From: UBA830 sp002295635
GTDB lineage: Bacteria; Pseudomonadota; Alphaproteobacteria; MPNO01; UBA830
Length of the DNA: 64,000 bases
NCBI GenBank assembly: GCA_002295635.1
Contig: DBHK01000025.1
Location: 62,001 to 126,000, forward strand
Reading direction: 5' to 3'
A program made the translations under genes and the position numbers. The stretch's first letter is position 1. Each line of letters starts with the position of its first letter. The notes beneath the pieces are model-generated. The model was not told the DNA's origin, did no database searches, and saw only the letters and a program-made list of their open reading frames with translations. Below, piece after piece: positions 51,735 to 60,761 of this stretch.

Positions 51735-51904
51735 TGGGAATCGCGATCCAAACGTCACAGTCAACTGGATGGCTCGTAGCCTCGAAAATCGCGTCGCCGA
51801 TTGCGGGAGCTGACTATTTTTTCTCCGGCCTGTGCTCAAAACTGATAATAATCGCCAGCAAGGACCGATTCTGCGCATTATGGTCCAAATTTTTCCCAGA
51901 ATGA
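51734..51904 (+). CDS. Possible 56-aa hypothetical protein
   Basis: This short frame has an ATG that shares one base with the stop of the GT-C gene (TAATG), a coupling pattern seen elsewhere in this island. It ends 11 nt before the GT2 start. The protein has no recognisable motif and only weak hydrophobicity. It may be spurious; the TAATG coupling is the only support. Confidence 0.3.
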   Translation: MGIAIQTSQSTGWLVASKIASPIAGADYFFSGLCSKLIIIASKDRFCALWSKFFPE

Positions 51905-51915
51905 GTAGGTAAAAG

Positions 51916-52611
51916 TTGATTAACGTAACCATCCTTATACCCGTATATAACGAAGAAGCTACAATCCTCCAGTTACTGGAAAGAGTGTTTGCGGTGAGCG
52001 TCGAAGATTTCACCCTCGAAGTTATTGTTATAGAAGACGGCTCCTCGGACCGAACCTTAGAACTACTCGAAAGCCGGCCGGATCTCTACTCGCGTTTGAT
52101 AAAACGGCCGCAGAACGGCGGAAAAGGCGCCGCAGTAATCGACGGCCTGAACGAAGCGACGGGAGACTACATTCTTTTTCAAGACGCTGACCTCGAATAT
52201 GACCCCGGTGAATACCATAAGTTATTTTTCCCGATCACACGGTTCGAGGCAGATGTTGTAATCGGCAGCCGGTTCATCGCCCCCGAGTTCACGCGGGTTT
52301 CGTATTTCTGGCACAAGTTCGGCAATCGTGTGCTGACTTTTGTCTTCAATATTTTGAACAACACTACGTTCACAGACATTTACAGCTGTTATCTAGTATA
52401 CCGGCGCGATCTGGTGGACCCCGGGTCTCTGAAAGCAATGGGATGGGATCAACACGCCGAAATCCTGTCGACAGCAGTTCAAAAAGGGAACGCTTTCTAC
52501 GAAGTACCGGTGAGCTATCACGGTCGCGGTTATGAAGAAGGTAAGAAAATCCGCGCTCAACACGGTATAGGCGTTATCCTAACAATCCTCAGAAAACGCC
52601 TAACACGCTGA
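51916..52611 (+). CDS. GT2-family (DPM1/GtrB-like) glycosyltransferase
   Basis: This 231-residue inverting GT-A enzyme has TILIPVYNEEATI at the start, VIVIEDGSSDRTLELL for the nucleotide, and FQDADLEYDPGEY as the DxD metal motif. It resembles dolichyl-phosphate-mannose synthase and GtrB, which make polyprenyl-phosphate sugars, but lacks a C-terminal membrane domain in this length. The start is a TTG at 51916. It completes a set with GtrA (flippase) and the GT-C transferase, two to three genes upstream. Confidence 0.86.
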   Translation: MINVTILIPVYNEEATILQLLERVFAVSVEDFTLEVIVIEDGSSDRTLELLESRPDLYSRLIKRPQNGGKGAAVIDGLNEATGDYILFQDADLEYDPGEYHKLFFPITRFEADVVIGSRFIAPEFTRVSYFWHKFGNRVLTFVFNILNNTTFTDIYSCYLVYRRDLVDPGSLKAMGWDQHAEILSTAVQKGNAFYEVPVSYHGRGYEEGKKIRAQHGIGVILTILRKRLTR

Positions 52612-52631
52612 CACGCTCAAACGGAGACAAC

Positions 52632-53105
52632 ATGTCAGAAACACCGGATATCGACCCAGTGACGGAAGAAGAGAGAGCAACTTGGCCGCGCCAACCGAAG
52701 GTTGACCTGGAAAAGCCCTTTGTCGATGTTCGTGGGGCGATACATCCGCTGGTCGATCGGTTAATGAAAAGCGCGGTACTTATCGAGTCGAAGTCGGGCA
52801 CGTTGCGCGCCAACCATTATCACAAGACTGACTGGCATTATTGTTACGTGATATCGGGGTGCATCGAATACTACCACCGCCTAACCGCTAGCGACGTAGA
52901 ACCCGAATGCGTCATCGTACGTGCAGGGGAGATGGTGTTCACCCCCCCGCTAGTCGACCATGGAATGGTCTTTCCGGAAGATACCGTGTTTCTCACCCTC
53001 TCCCGAAATCCGCGCGATCAAGCTACGTATGAAGCAGACGTGGTCCGTATTGAGATGCTCAAACCAGAGGGCTTGACGATATGGAAGCCAGGCGACGACA
53101 ACTAA
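52632..53105 (+). CDS. Cupin-fold protein, possible sugar epimerase or isomerase
   Basis: This 157-residue cupin has a conserved core of GTLRANHYHKTDWHYCYVISG and GEMVFTPPLVDHGMVFPEDTVFLTLS, with metal-type histidines at HYHKT and DHGM. Cupins of this size with this motif sit beside C-methyltransferases in branched-chain-sugar pathways and act as 3- or 5-epimerases or keto-isomerases. The next gene is just such a C-methyltransferase (3-nt gap). The Shine-Dalgarno GGAG precedes the ATG. The precise reaction is not determined by the sequence. Confidence 0.7.
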   Translation: MSETPDIDPVTEEERATWPRQPKVDLEKPFVDVRGAIHPLVDRLMKSAVLIESKSGTLRANHYHKTDWHYCYVISGCIEYYHRLTASDVEPECVIVRAGEMVFTPPLVDHGMVFPEDTVFLTLSRNPRDQATYEADVVRIEMLKPEGLTIWKPGDDN

Positions 53106-53108
53106 ATT

Positions 53109-54356
53109 ATGTCGGAGCTACATCACCGGCGCGATAATTGCCAACTGTGCAGTAGCTCATCACTGACGCTTATTCTTTCGCTCGCCGCCACACCACCAGC
53201 CAACGCGTTCGTACCAAAGCCCGAACTAGAACGAAATCAACCCTATTTTCCGCTCGACGTATTTCAATGCGAAGACTGCCACCATGTTCAACTAGTTGAC
53301 GTAGTCGACCCTTCGCTTCTTTTTGAAAATTATGTGTATGTCTCTGGCACCTCAAAGGTCTTCGTACAACATTTCGAAAACTACGCGGAAACTCTAAACG
53401 CCCGGTTCCGCCCTATAGCGGACTCACTGGTCGTCGATATCGGATCAAATGACGGCACCCTTCTGGGCTTCTTCAAGCAGCAAAATTATCGTGTGCTAGG
53501 AATCGATCCGGCGAAGAGAATTGCCGCCAATGCCTCAGCCTCCGGGTTCGAGACCCTTCCATCGTTCTTTACACCCGATCTAGCAAAGCAAATTGTCGCT
53601 GAACGCGGTACAGCGGCTATTGTAACAGCGAATAACGTGTTCGCGCATGCCGAAGACCTAGCGGCAATCGCCCAAGGTATCACCGAACTTTTGTCACCCG
53701 ATGGCGTATTCGCGTTCGAAGTGTCCTACCTTGTGGACGTCTTTGAGAACGTATTATTCGACACGATTTATCATGAACACATGGCGTATCATGCGACAGG
53801 GCCACTTCGTCAGTTCTTTATTCGGACCGGGCTTGAACTGTTCGCCGCCGAACGTGTTTCCAGCCATGGAGGTAGTCTGCGCGGCTATGTTCAGAAAGCC
53901 GGTGGTCCGCACATCGCGGACGGCTCCGTCGACGCCCTTATTGATATGGAACAGAAAATGGGACTGGACCAATCTGCAACCCTTAAAGAATTCGGCAGTC
54001 GTATCGACCACCTACGCGACCAGTTCAAGAGAGAACTGCAAGAACTCATCGATGCCGGAAATTCCATTGCCGGATATGGGGCGCCAGCTAAGGCAACAAC
54101 GCTGCTACACCATTTCGGCATAAAGCCCGGAACGCTGGACTACATCATCGACGACAGCCCCCTGAAACAGGGACTTTTCAGCCCCGGACAACACATTCCA
54201 ATTGTTTCTAGCGATATATTATCGATCAACCCGCCGGATATACTGGTAATCCTCGCCTGGAACTTTGCAGATGCTATAATTGAGAAGAATACTGCCTTCG
54301 CCGAAGGGGGTGGTAGATTCTTGATTCCATTGCCTGATGTTCGGCTATGTCCATAG
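53109..54356 (+). CDS. C-methyltransferase (NovU/TylCIII-like)
   Basis: This 415-residue sugar C-methyltransferase of the TylCIII/NovU/TcaB9 family has an N-terminal zinc-binding four-cysteine domain (NCQLCSS and FQCEDCHHVQL), SAM-binding DIGSNDGTLLGFF, the catalytic FDTIYHEHMAYH, and a C-terminal segment SIAGYGAPAKATTLLHHFGI that resembles a nucleotide-binding fold. These enzymes methylate C3 of dTDP- or GDP-keto-sugars to make branched sugars. With the cupin upstream and the UXS-like SDR downstream, a branched-chain sugar is likely a component of the glycan. Confidence 0.88.
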   Translation: MSELHHRRDNCQLCSSSSLTLILSLAATPPANAFVPKPELERNQPYFPLDVFQCEDCHHVQLVDVVDPSLLFENYVYVSGTSKVFVQHFENYAETLNARFRPIADSLVVDIGSNDGTLLGFFKQQNYRVLGIDPAKRIAANASASGFETLPSFFTPDLAKQIVAERGTAAIVTANNVFAHAEDLAAIAQGITELLSPDGVFAFEVSYLVDVFENVLFDTIYHEHMAYHATGPLRQFFIRTGLELFAAERVSSHGGSLRGYVQKAGGPHIADGSVDALIDMEQKMGLDQSATLKEFGSRIDHLRDQFKRELQELIDAGNSIAGYGAPAKATTLLHHFGIKPGTLDYIIDDSPLKQGLFSPGQHIPIVSSDILSINPPDILVILAWNFADAIIEKNTAFAEGGGRFLIPLPDVRLCP

Positions 54357-54404
54357 CCTCTTTCCTGCCACCTTGGCGGCTAACCGCTTCCCGATGGGGG
54401 AACT

Positions 54405-55466
54405 ATGACTGAGTTTTTACTGCAAACCGATATAAAAGAAATCGTGGAACGGCTAAGTGATCATGCTATCGACTTTGAGGGACGAACCGTTCTTGTCACC
54501 GGTGGACGCGGGTTTCTCGGACGGTATTTCACGGAAGTTTTCGCAGCACTCAATGCCAATGTTCTAAAAAAGCCGGCCCGCATTGTTTTGCTCGATAACA
54601 TGATTACAGCTGGGCAAGCCGGGGCTGCAGCGGTTTCGCACCCGAATATCGAATTTATTGAACACGACGTGATAAAACCCTTCGACTGGCAAGGTGAACT
54701 CGATTACGTGATTCATGCCGCCGGGATTGCGAGCCCCTATTACTACCGCGCCTATCCCTTGGAGACACTGGAGGTCGCGATTACCGGTACTCGTAACATG
54801 CTAGAACTGGCCAGAAAAAACGGCGCACGATTTACTTTTTTTTCCTCGAGTGAGATTTACGGCGATCCGGATCCCAAACACGTGCCAATGCAAGAAAGCT
54901 ATCGTGGAAATGTATCCTGTCAAGGGCCCCGTGCTTGCTATGACGAGAGCAAACGAGTTGGTGAGACCCTCTGCTATATCTTCCACACAAATAACGGAAC
55001 CCATACGAACGTCATACGGCCGTTCAACGTCTACGGGCCGGGCATGCAGGAAACGGACTACCGGGTGCTTCCCAATTTTGCCAGTCGGATTAAGGCAGGA
55101 GAGGCGCTAAAGATATACGGGAGCGGAATCCAGACTCGGACATTCTGCTACATAACTGATGCCATGGTTGGCTTTATTAACGTTGTGCTTCAAGGCATCG
55201 CGGGGGAAACATACAATATTGGGAATCCTAAGCCGGAGATTTCGATGCTCGATCTAGTCAAATCCATCGAAGCCGCCCAGGATATCGACATTGCCTATGA
55301 CATCATCGAGTATCCTGATAGCTATCCTGCCGACGAACCCATGCGGCGCGCGCCGGACATTCGCAAGGCGCAGCTGCAACTAGGATACAATCCAAAAGTA
55401 GCGTTGGGGGTGGGATTGAAAAGATTTTTCGGCTGGACCGACGCAGCCTACACCGGGGGGGAATGA
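54405..55466 (+). CDS. UXS-like NAD-dependent nucleotide-sugar decarboxylase/epimerase
   Basis: This 353-residue extended SDR has VLVTGGRGFLGRYF as the NAD motif, the substrate region HAAGIASPYYYRAYPLETL, SSSEIYGDPDPKHVP and GPRACYDESKRVGETL with the catalytic Tyr and Lys. This arrangement is that of UDP-glucuronate decarboxylase (UDP-xylose synthase) and its relatives. It may make a pentose or 4-keto precursor for the C-methyltransferase, or act independently. It is separated from the C-methyltransferase by 48 bp, with GGGG just upstream of the ATG, and overlaps the next gene by 4 bp. Confidence 0.8.
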   Translation: MTEFLLQTDIKEIVERLSDHAIDFEGRTVLVTGGRGFLGRYFTEVFAALNANVLKKPARIVLLDNMITAGQAGAAAVSHPNIEFIEHDVIKPFDWQGELDYVIHAAGIASPYYYRAYPLETLEVAITGTRNMLELARKNGARFTFFSSSEIYGDPDPKHVPMQESYRGNVSCQGPRACYDESKRVGETLCYIFHTNNGTHTNVIRPFNVYGPGMQETDYRVLPNFASRIKAGEALKIYGSGIQTRTFCYITDAMVGFINVVLQGIAGETYNIGNPKPEISMLDLVKSIEAAQDIDIAYDIIEYPDSYPADEPMRRAPDIRKAQLQLGYNPKVALGVGLKRFFGWTDAAYTGGE

Positions 55467-56422
55467 CCTCAACACCAATTGCCTTGCTTGGTGCCGGCTC
55501 ATGGGGCCGCACCATTGCGGCGGCGATCTCGGCAACCCCGGGGATTTCACTTTCCGCCATCGTTACTTCCAGTACAAAAACTCGCCAGCCAATAGATTCT
55601 GAGGCGCCTATTTTCACAGATTGGAGAAGGGCAATCGACTCCACAGATTCTGCCGGCGTTGTTTTAGCTCTCCCGCCTTTGAATCAGGCTAAATTTGCAG
55701 TAGAACTAATTGAGAACGGCATCCCTGTTATGCTGGAAAAACCGATGTCAGCTTCGATCGCTGACGCGGATAAGATCCGAAATGCTGCAAAACAATACGG
55801 TTTCACTGGACTGGTGAACCATCTGCACATTTATGCCCCCGCCTTCAGGAAACTACTTATTAGTATTTCCGATTTTACAGGCCCGCGGTCGGTTCGCGCA
55901 GTGGGCGGCGCCCGCGGTCCATATCGCAACGGATGGGGGCCCTTGTGGGACTGGGCAGCTCACGATCTGGCTATGACGCTTTCAGCGATCGCCGACGAGC
56001 CGGCAGAAATATCAGCGCGGGCTGACGTACCCATCTTAGTTCAGGATCTTAAATATCAGAATTTTCACATCGATCTTGCGTTCCGCGACGGCTCCCGCGC
56101 GCTGCTTCATCTGGGCAATGCTTTCGACGGCAAGGTCCGCGAGTTTTGCGTTTCGGCAGGCGGCAGCACGGGATGTTACCAGGAAACCGAACTGGGTGAA
56201 ATTTCCCTCTGTGTAGATGGCTTGGATACCGATGAAATTTTCTCTAGCGTTAAGAACCGACCCTTAAATGCCTCGCTGATCACCTTCGCAGAGCGAATCC
56301 GATTAGGCGGTGGAATTGAAGATATCGAGATGGGCTATCTGGTTGTACAACTGATAGACGCCGCTGAACGTTCTATACATTCCGGGGTGCCAATCCCGCC
56401 CGGGAAATGGAAACGCTCATGA
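55463..56422 (+). CDS. Gfo/Idh/MocA-family oxidoreductase
   Basis: This 319-residue oxidoreductase has the Rossmann start ALLGAGSWGRTIAAAI, the catalytic EKP motif in VMLEKPMSAS, and DWAAHDLAMTLSAI in the sheet domain, with the family's catalytic His. It would act on a nucleotide sugar in the same group as the UXS-like SDR, with which it overlaps by 4 bp (ATGA). Its role might be in making a 3-keto or uronic-type sugar. The substrate is unknown. The next gene starts 28 nt after its stop. Confidence 0.82.
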   Translation: MTSTPIALLGAGSWGRTIAAAISATPGISLSAIVTSSTKTRQPIDSEAPIFTDWRRAIDSTDSAGVVLALPPLNQAKFAVELIENGIPVMLEKPMSASIADADKIRNAAKQYGFTGLVNHLHIYAPAFRKLLISISDFTGPRSVRAVGGARGPYRNGWGPLWDWAAHDLAMTLSAIADEPAEISARADVPILVQDLKYQNFHIDLAFRDGSRALLHLGNAFDGKVREFCVSAGGSTGCYQETELGEISLCVDGLDTDEIFSSVKNRPLNASLITFAERIRLGGGIEDIEMGYLVVQLIDAAERSIHSGVPIPPGKWKRS

Positions 56423-56450
56423 CCGAATTACTGCTTCCTCTCGGCAAAAG

Positions 56451-57704
56451 ATGAAAATTCTTTTCCTGACCGAAAACTTTCCGCCGGAAACTAATGCCGC
56501 AGCAACCCGGGTATATGAACGCGCGCTGTACTGGATACGCGAGGGACACAGCGTGACTATAATTACCTCCGCCCCGAATTTTCCCGAAGGAAAACTTTTT
56601 GTCGGTTACGCTAATCGCTGGCGGCAATGTGAAGACATGGGCGGTATTCGTGTCGTAAGAGTTAAAACGTATATCGCCGCTAATAAAGGCGTTTTTTGGC
56701 GGACACTCGATTTCATAAGTTTCATGATCTCTGCCTTCATTGCCGGGTTGTTCGAAAAACGACCAGACGTAATATGTTCTACATCACCCCAGTTTTTCGC
56801 TGCCGTCAGCGGTTGGCTTCTCTCGGTATTTAGAAGGCGCCCGTTCGTATTTGAGCTCGGTGATTTGTGGCCCGCCTCAATTGTGGCGGTAGGTGCCATG
56901 AAACGTTCCTTGCCACTGCGTCTTATCGAGAAGCTAGAGCTATACCTGTATCAGAATAGCGCCGCAGTAGCTGCACTCACATACTCGTTTAAACGCAATC
57001 TGGTCAGCCGGGGTATCAAGGCCACAAAAATACAGGTTGTACGCAACGGTGTGGACGTAAGTCGCTACAGTACAAGACCGCGACATGCTGGACTGGCGAC
57101 AGAGCATGACCTTACCGAGAAGTTCGTGCTTGGATACGTCGGTACCCATGGCATGGCGCATGCGCTTGACCGAGTAATAGACGCGATCAACCTCCTTAAG
57201 GATGATGACGAAATTCGTTTCCTTTTCGCCGGAGCAGGAGCCGCGCGGGAAGAGCTAGTAAAACAGGCGGAGCAACTTGGATTATCAAACATAGTGTTCT
57301 TGCCAATGCAGCCAAAGGACCGAATGCCGGATGTCTGGTCTCTATGTGACGTTGCTCTGATTCATCTAAAAAATGATCCGACCTTTGCAGAGGTGATCCC
57401 GTCAAAAATTTTTGAAGCTATGGCGATGGGATTGCCCTTGCTAATTTCCGCTCCTGAGGGCGAGGCAACTGAAATAGTAGCGTTGGAAAACGCTGGAATA
57501 ATTACACCACCGGAAGACCCCGAGGCGCTTGCCGATGCTGTCCTCGCGCTGCGAAACGATGATGATAAGCGTAGAAATTTCGCCAAAAACGCCCTAGCTG
57601 CAGCTCCTAAATATAGTCGGGAAAAGCAGGCAGCCGAAATGATCCAGGTCTTCACTGCCGCGATCGACAGCCAGTCGATCGCCCCCCCGGACGAGTCTTC
57701 TTGA
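56451..57704 (+). CDS. wbuB: WbuB-like GT4 glycosyltransferase
   Basis: This 417-residue GT-B glycosyltransferase has an N-terminal TENFPPETNAAATRVYE and FELGDLWPAS, both characteristic of the WbuB group (FucNAc/QuiNAc-type transferases). The donor half has IQVVRNGVDVSRY, LGYVGTHGMAHALD and AEVIPSKIFEAMAMGLPLL, the EX7E motif region with Glu at both ends. It lies in the standard order WbuB - WbpV-like - WbpM. It probably transfers the second residue of the repeat onto a lipid-linked N-acetylhexosamine. It overlaps the next gene by 4 bp (TTGA). Confidence 0.86.
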   Translation: MKILFLTENFPPETNAAATRVYERALYWIREGHSVTIITSAPNFPEGKLFVGYANRWRQCEDMGGIRVVRVKTYIAANKGVFWRTLDFISFMISAFIAGLFEKRPDVICSTSPQFFAAVSGWLLSVFRRRPFVFELGDLWPASIVAVGAMKRSLPLRLIEKLELYLYQNSAAVAALTYSFKRNLVSRGIKATKIQVVRNGVDVSRYSTRPRHAGLATEHDLTEKFVLGYVGTHGMAHALDRVIDAINLLKDDDEIRFLFAGAGAAREELVKQAEQLGLSNIVFLPMQPKDRMPDVWSLCDVALIHLKNDPTFAEVIPSKIFEAMAMGLPLLISAPEGEATEIVALENAGIITPPEDPEALADAVLALRNDDDKRRNFAKNALAAAPKYSREKQAAEMIQVFTAAIDSQSIAPPDESS

Positions 57705-58651
57705 AGGTCCTAGTCACGGGAGCCAACGGTTTCGTCGGTAGAGCTCTGTGCCGTCATCTTGCCGCAGAAGGACACAGTATCGTAGCGGGAATCCGTTCCG
57801 GGGAGACCGCGCCGAGATGGACAGCGACCCGGATATACGGAGACCTCGAAAACTTGGAAGATTTCACTCCGGTCGTGAAAGATGTCGACGCCATTGTGCA
57901 TCTGGCGGCCCGTGTTCACGTGATGAGCGAAAACGCGTTAAATACAGACGATTTGTATCAGCGTGCCAATGTTGATGTCACTGAAAGACTGGCACGCGCA
58001 GCTGCCAGCACAGGTATAGAACATTTTATTTTTCTGAGCTCCATCAAGGTAAATGGGGAGAAGACCACAGGTCATGGTTTCACGGAGATGGATATTCCGG
58101 CACCCGAGGATGCCTACAGCCGGTCTAAACTGGAAGGCGAACAAATCCTGAGGAACATATCCGAAAATTCAGATCTCGCTGCTATCTCACTTCGAATACC
58201 ACTATTATACGGCCCCGGCGTTAGTGCCAATTTCGCGGCCTTAATGCGATTATGTGACGTACCAATTCCGCTACCATTTTCCGGCATCACCGGAAACAGA
58301 CGCAGCCTTCTGTTTACAGGGAACCTCGTCAGTGCAATAGGCTATATTCTCCACAAACCGCCTATCGGTCCGGGAAATTACCTACTAAGCGACGGGGAAG
58401 ACTTATCCACCGCCGATCTTGTTAAACGGCTCCGCCGCAGCCAGAACCGTCGCACACCCGACCTACAGATTCCGCCAAGTATCTTCCTTGCTCTTGCCAA
58501 ACTGGGAAGGAAAAGAGCCCTAGCCAATCGGCTATGCGATTCTCTTCAGGTCAATCCCACTCGCTTTAGGCAAACATTCGATTGGACGCCACCTTTTTCA
58601 GTCGATCAGGGACTCTCGGCAACAGTCGCGTGGCACCGTTCCCGGCGTTAG
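57701..58651 (+). CDS. WbpV-like nucleotide-sugar 4-epimerase/reductase
   Basis: This 316-residue extended SDR has VLVTGANGFVGRALC, HLAARVHVMSENA (typical of the WbpV/WreQ group) and SSIKVNGEKT with YSRSKLEGE as the catalytic Tyr and Lys. WbpV and WreQ reduce UDP-4-keto-6-deoxy-GlcNAc to UDP-QuiNAc (family knowledge). The next gene supplies that 4-keto sugar. The TTG start overlaps the glycosyltransferase stop by 4 bp. It is followed by 118 bp containing a C9 tract, where an initiating phosphoglycosyltransferase gene would normally lie. Confidence 0.83.
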   Translation: MKVLVTGANGFVGRALCRHLAAEGHSIVAGIRSGETAPRWTATRIYGDLENLEDFTPVVKDVDAIVHLAARVHVMSENALNTDDLYQRANVDVTERLARAAASTGIEHFIFLSSIKVNGEKTTGHGFTEMDIPAPEDAYSRSKLEGEQILRNISENSDLAAISLRIPLLYGPGVSANFAALMRLCDVPIPLPFSGITGNRRSLLFTGNLVSAIGYILHKPPIGPGNYLLSDGEDLSTADLVKRLRRSQNRRTPDLQIPPSIFLALAKLGRKRALANRLCDSLQVNPTRFRQTFDWTPPFSVDQGLSATVAWHRSRR

Positions 58652-58677
58652 CCTATTCGTTCCGGCCCCTCCCTTCA

Positions 58678-58686
58678 CCCCCCCCC
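58678..58686. repeat. C9 homopolymer tract upstream of wbpM
   Basis: Nine consecutive C residues lie in the 118-bp gap between the WbpV-like gene and wbpM, about 83 bp before the wbpM start. Tracts of this kind can change length by slippage, and in a promoter or leader they can tune expression. There is no other evidence for phase variation here. Confidence 0.6.
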
Positions 58687-58769
58687 ACCTTATTCTCAGT
58701 AGATCTATCCCGCTCCCGTTATGGGCGAGTCGAACGATCTGTGGTATTTTTGTTCTTGGAATTTTGCCG

Positions 58770-60734
58770 ATGTTACGATTGCCCCATCTAGAATCCTACA
58801 GCCTCCGCGGCACCCGCGCTAAGGTGGCCTTTGCCCATGACCTTTTAATGGCGGGGCTTTCGTTTTTGGTCGCGCTTTATCTGAGAGTGGGCGGCGACTT
58901 TAACTATTTCTCTCTCGAATTTGTCCTTCAAGCCACAGTTGGCTACACAGTGATTGCCGGGGTGTTTTTTTGGGCCATGCGACTTTACGCCGGTGTCTGG
59001 CGGTATGCCTCGGTGGAAGACTTTCTCGCAATCATCAAGGCGGTCTCCATAATATGCTTAGTATATTTCGTCGCCATGTTTCTTATTTCGAGATTGGAAC
59101 TGATTCCTCGGTCGGCGCTTCCGATCAACTGGCTGGTGCTGCTAGCCCTGCTGGGCGGACCCCGGTTCGTTTACCGGCTTTTTAAGGACCGGCGCGCGCA
59201 CGATGCTGCGGAAAGGGATATCGAACGCCGGATTCCCGTTCTTCTGATTGGCGCCGGAGACGCTGCGGAACTATTTATCCGGGCTATTAATCGGGCGAGA
59301 CAATCAGCCTGGCACGCCGTCGGGCTTATTGACGAAAAGGGCGGTCGGGTCGGACGTAACATTCACGGGGTCCACGTCCTAGGCAAGGTTGATGACATCC
59401 CGTCGATTGTTGACCGCCTGGGCAGGGAGGGCCGGAAACCACAACGCCTGATCGTTACCCGATCCCAGATTAAAGGCGAAGAGGTCCAGCGGTTATTGTC
59501 GATTTCTGAAGAATTAGGAATCAGCCTCGCACGGATGCCGAAACTGGACGATTTTCGCGAAAATATCGAAACAGCGCCGGAAATCCAGCCGATCAATATA
59601 GAAGATCTATTAGGACGGCCGCAGGCAACTCTGGACCGCGATAGTATGTCGAAGCTTATCGGCGGGCGGCGAATTCTCGTCACAGGAGCAGGAGGCACGA
59701 TTGGCTCGGAACTCTGCCGCCAGATAGCCGACTTTGGGCCGGAATCGATCGCGCTAATCGATAGCTCGGAGTACCAGCTGTACGCGATCGATTTGGAAAT
59801 TAGCGAAAAAGCCCCCGATCTAATGCGACGGACTATACTCGCGGATGTCCGGGACGCCGAACGCATTGGACGTGTATTCAAGGAGGAGCGCCCCGAGCTG
59901 ATATTCCATGCCGCCGCATTGAAACACGTACCGATGGTCGAACTGCATCCGGACGAAGGAGCGCTGACCAATGTCATTGGTACCAAGGTGGTTGCCGACG
60001 CCTGCTCCGCCATCGGCGCAATGGCAATGGTTCTGATTTCGACCGACAAGGCCGTAAACCCTTCGAGCATAATGGGAGCGACAAAGCGTATCGCAGAGAG
60101 CTACTGCCAGGCGCTGGACCTCGACAAAGACAGCCACGGCGGGGATCAGACCCATTTTGTCACCGTCCGTTTTGGAAACGTGTTGGGATCCACTGGCTCA
60201 GTTGTGCCGCTATTCCAGCGCCAGCTGGCAGCAGGTGGGCCTCTGACCGTTACACACCCGGATATGACCCGCTATTTCATGACCGTTCGCGAAGCTGTCG
60301 AGCTTGTTCTCCAGTCATCTGTACAAGGCGTCGCTGATGGTGCCGGGCAAGGTAAGATCTACGTGCTGGATATGGGTGAACCAGTGAAAATTATTGATCT
60401 CGCACGCCAAATCATTTTACTTGCAGGTCGGCAGCCGGACATCGACGTGGAGATCCAAATTACTGGACCGCGTCCCGGCGAGAAACTCTTCGAGGAAATC
60501 TTGCATGCATCGGAAGAGCTAGTTCCGACTACTCATCCCGGAATTCTTCTGGCTGCACCACGCCCTGTGGATCTAGACCTTCTGAAGCAGGCCATAGAAG
60601 ATCTATCCGGCGCAGCGCTTAACGGCGACCGGGACGAAGCACGGGCGATAGTTCATCTCCTGGTTCCCGAATTCAGATCTCCCGACGACGGGAATAAGCG
60701 TAACACGGACAAAAAATCAGCGGCATCCGCTTAA
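58770..60734 (+). CDS. wbpM: WbpM/CapD-type UDP-GlcNAc 4,6-dehydratase, membrane-bound
   Basis: This 654-residue protein has an N-terminal four-helix membrane part (about 20-125), a first NAD-binding-like domain (IPVLLIGAGDAAELF), and the catalytic SDR from about residue 300: ILVTGAGGTIGSELC, IDSSEYQLYAID, FHAAALKHVPMVE, and LISTDKAVNPSSIMGATKR, with the TDK and MGATK residues of the WbpM family. It makes UDP-4-keto-6-deoxy-GlcNAc, used by the WbpV-like enzyme upstream. The ATG at 58770 is preferred over a TTG 6 bp before it. It closes the glycan island. There is only a 27-bp gap to purH. Confidence 0.9.
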   Translation: MLRLPHLESYSLRGTRAKVAFAHDLLMAGLSFLVALYLRVGGDFNYFSLEFVLQATVGYTVIAGVFFWAMRLYAGVWRYASVEDFLAIIKAVSIICLVYFVAMFLISRLELIPRSALPINWLVLLALLGGPRFVYRLFKDRRAHDAAERDIERRIPVLLIGAGDAAELFIRAINRARQSAWHAVGLIDEKGGRVGRNIHGVHVLGKVDDIPSIVDRLGREGRKPQRLIVTRSQIKGEEVQRLLSISEELGISLARMPKLDDFRENIETAPEIQPINIEDLLGRPQATLDRDSMSKLIGGRRILVTGAGGTIGSELCRQIADFGPESIALIDSSEYQLYAIDLEISEKAPDLMRRTILADVRDAERIGRVFKEERPELIFHAAALKHVPMVELHPDEGALTNVIGTKVVADACSAIGAMAMVLISTDKAVNPSSIMGATKRIAESYCQALDLDKDSHGGDQTHFVTVRFGNVLGSTGSVVPLFQRQLAAGGPLTVTHPDMTRYFMTVREAVELVLQSSVQGVADGAGQGKIYVLDMGEPVKIIDLARQIILLAGRQPDIDVEIQITGPRPGEKLFEEILHASEELVPTTHPGILLAAPRPVDLDLLKQAIEDLSGAALNGDRDEARAIVHLLVPEFRSPDDGNKRNTDKKSAASA

Positions 60735-60761
60735 ACACGCAACCGCCACGGAGGCAACTTG

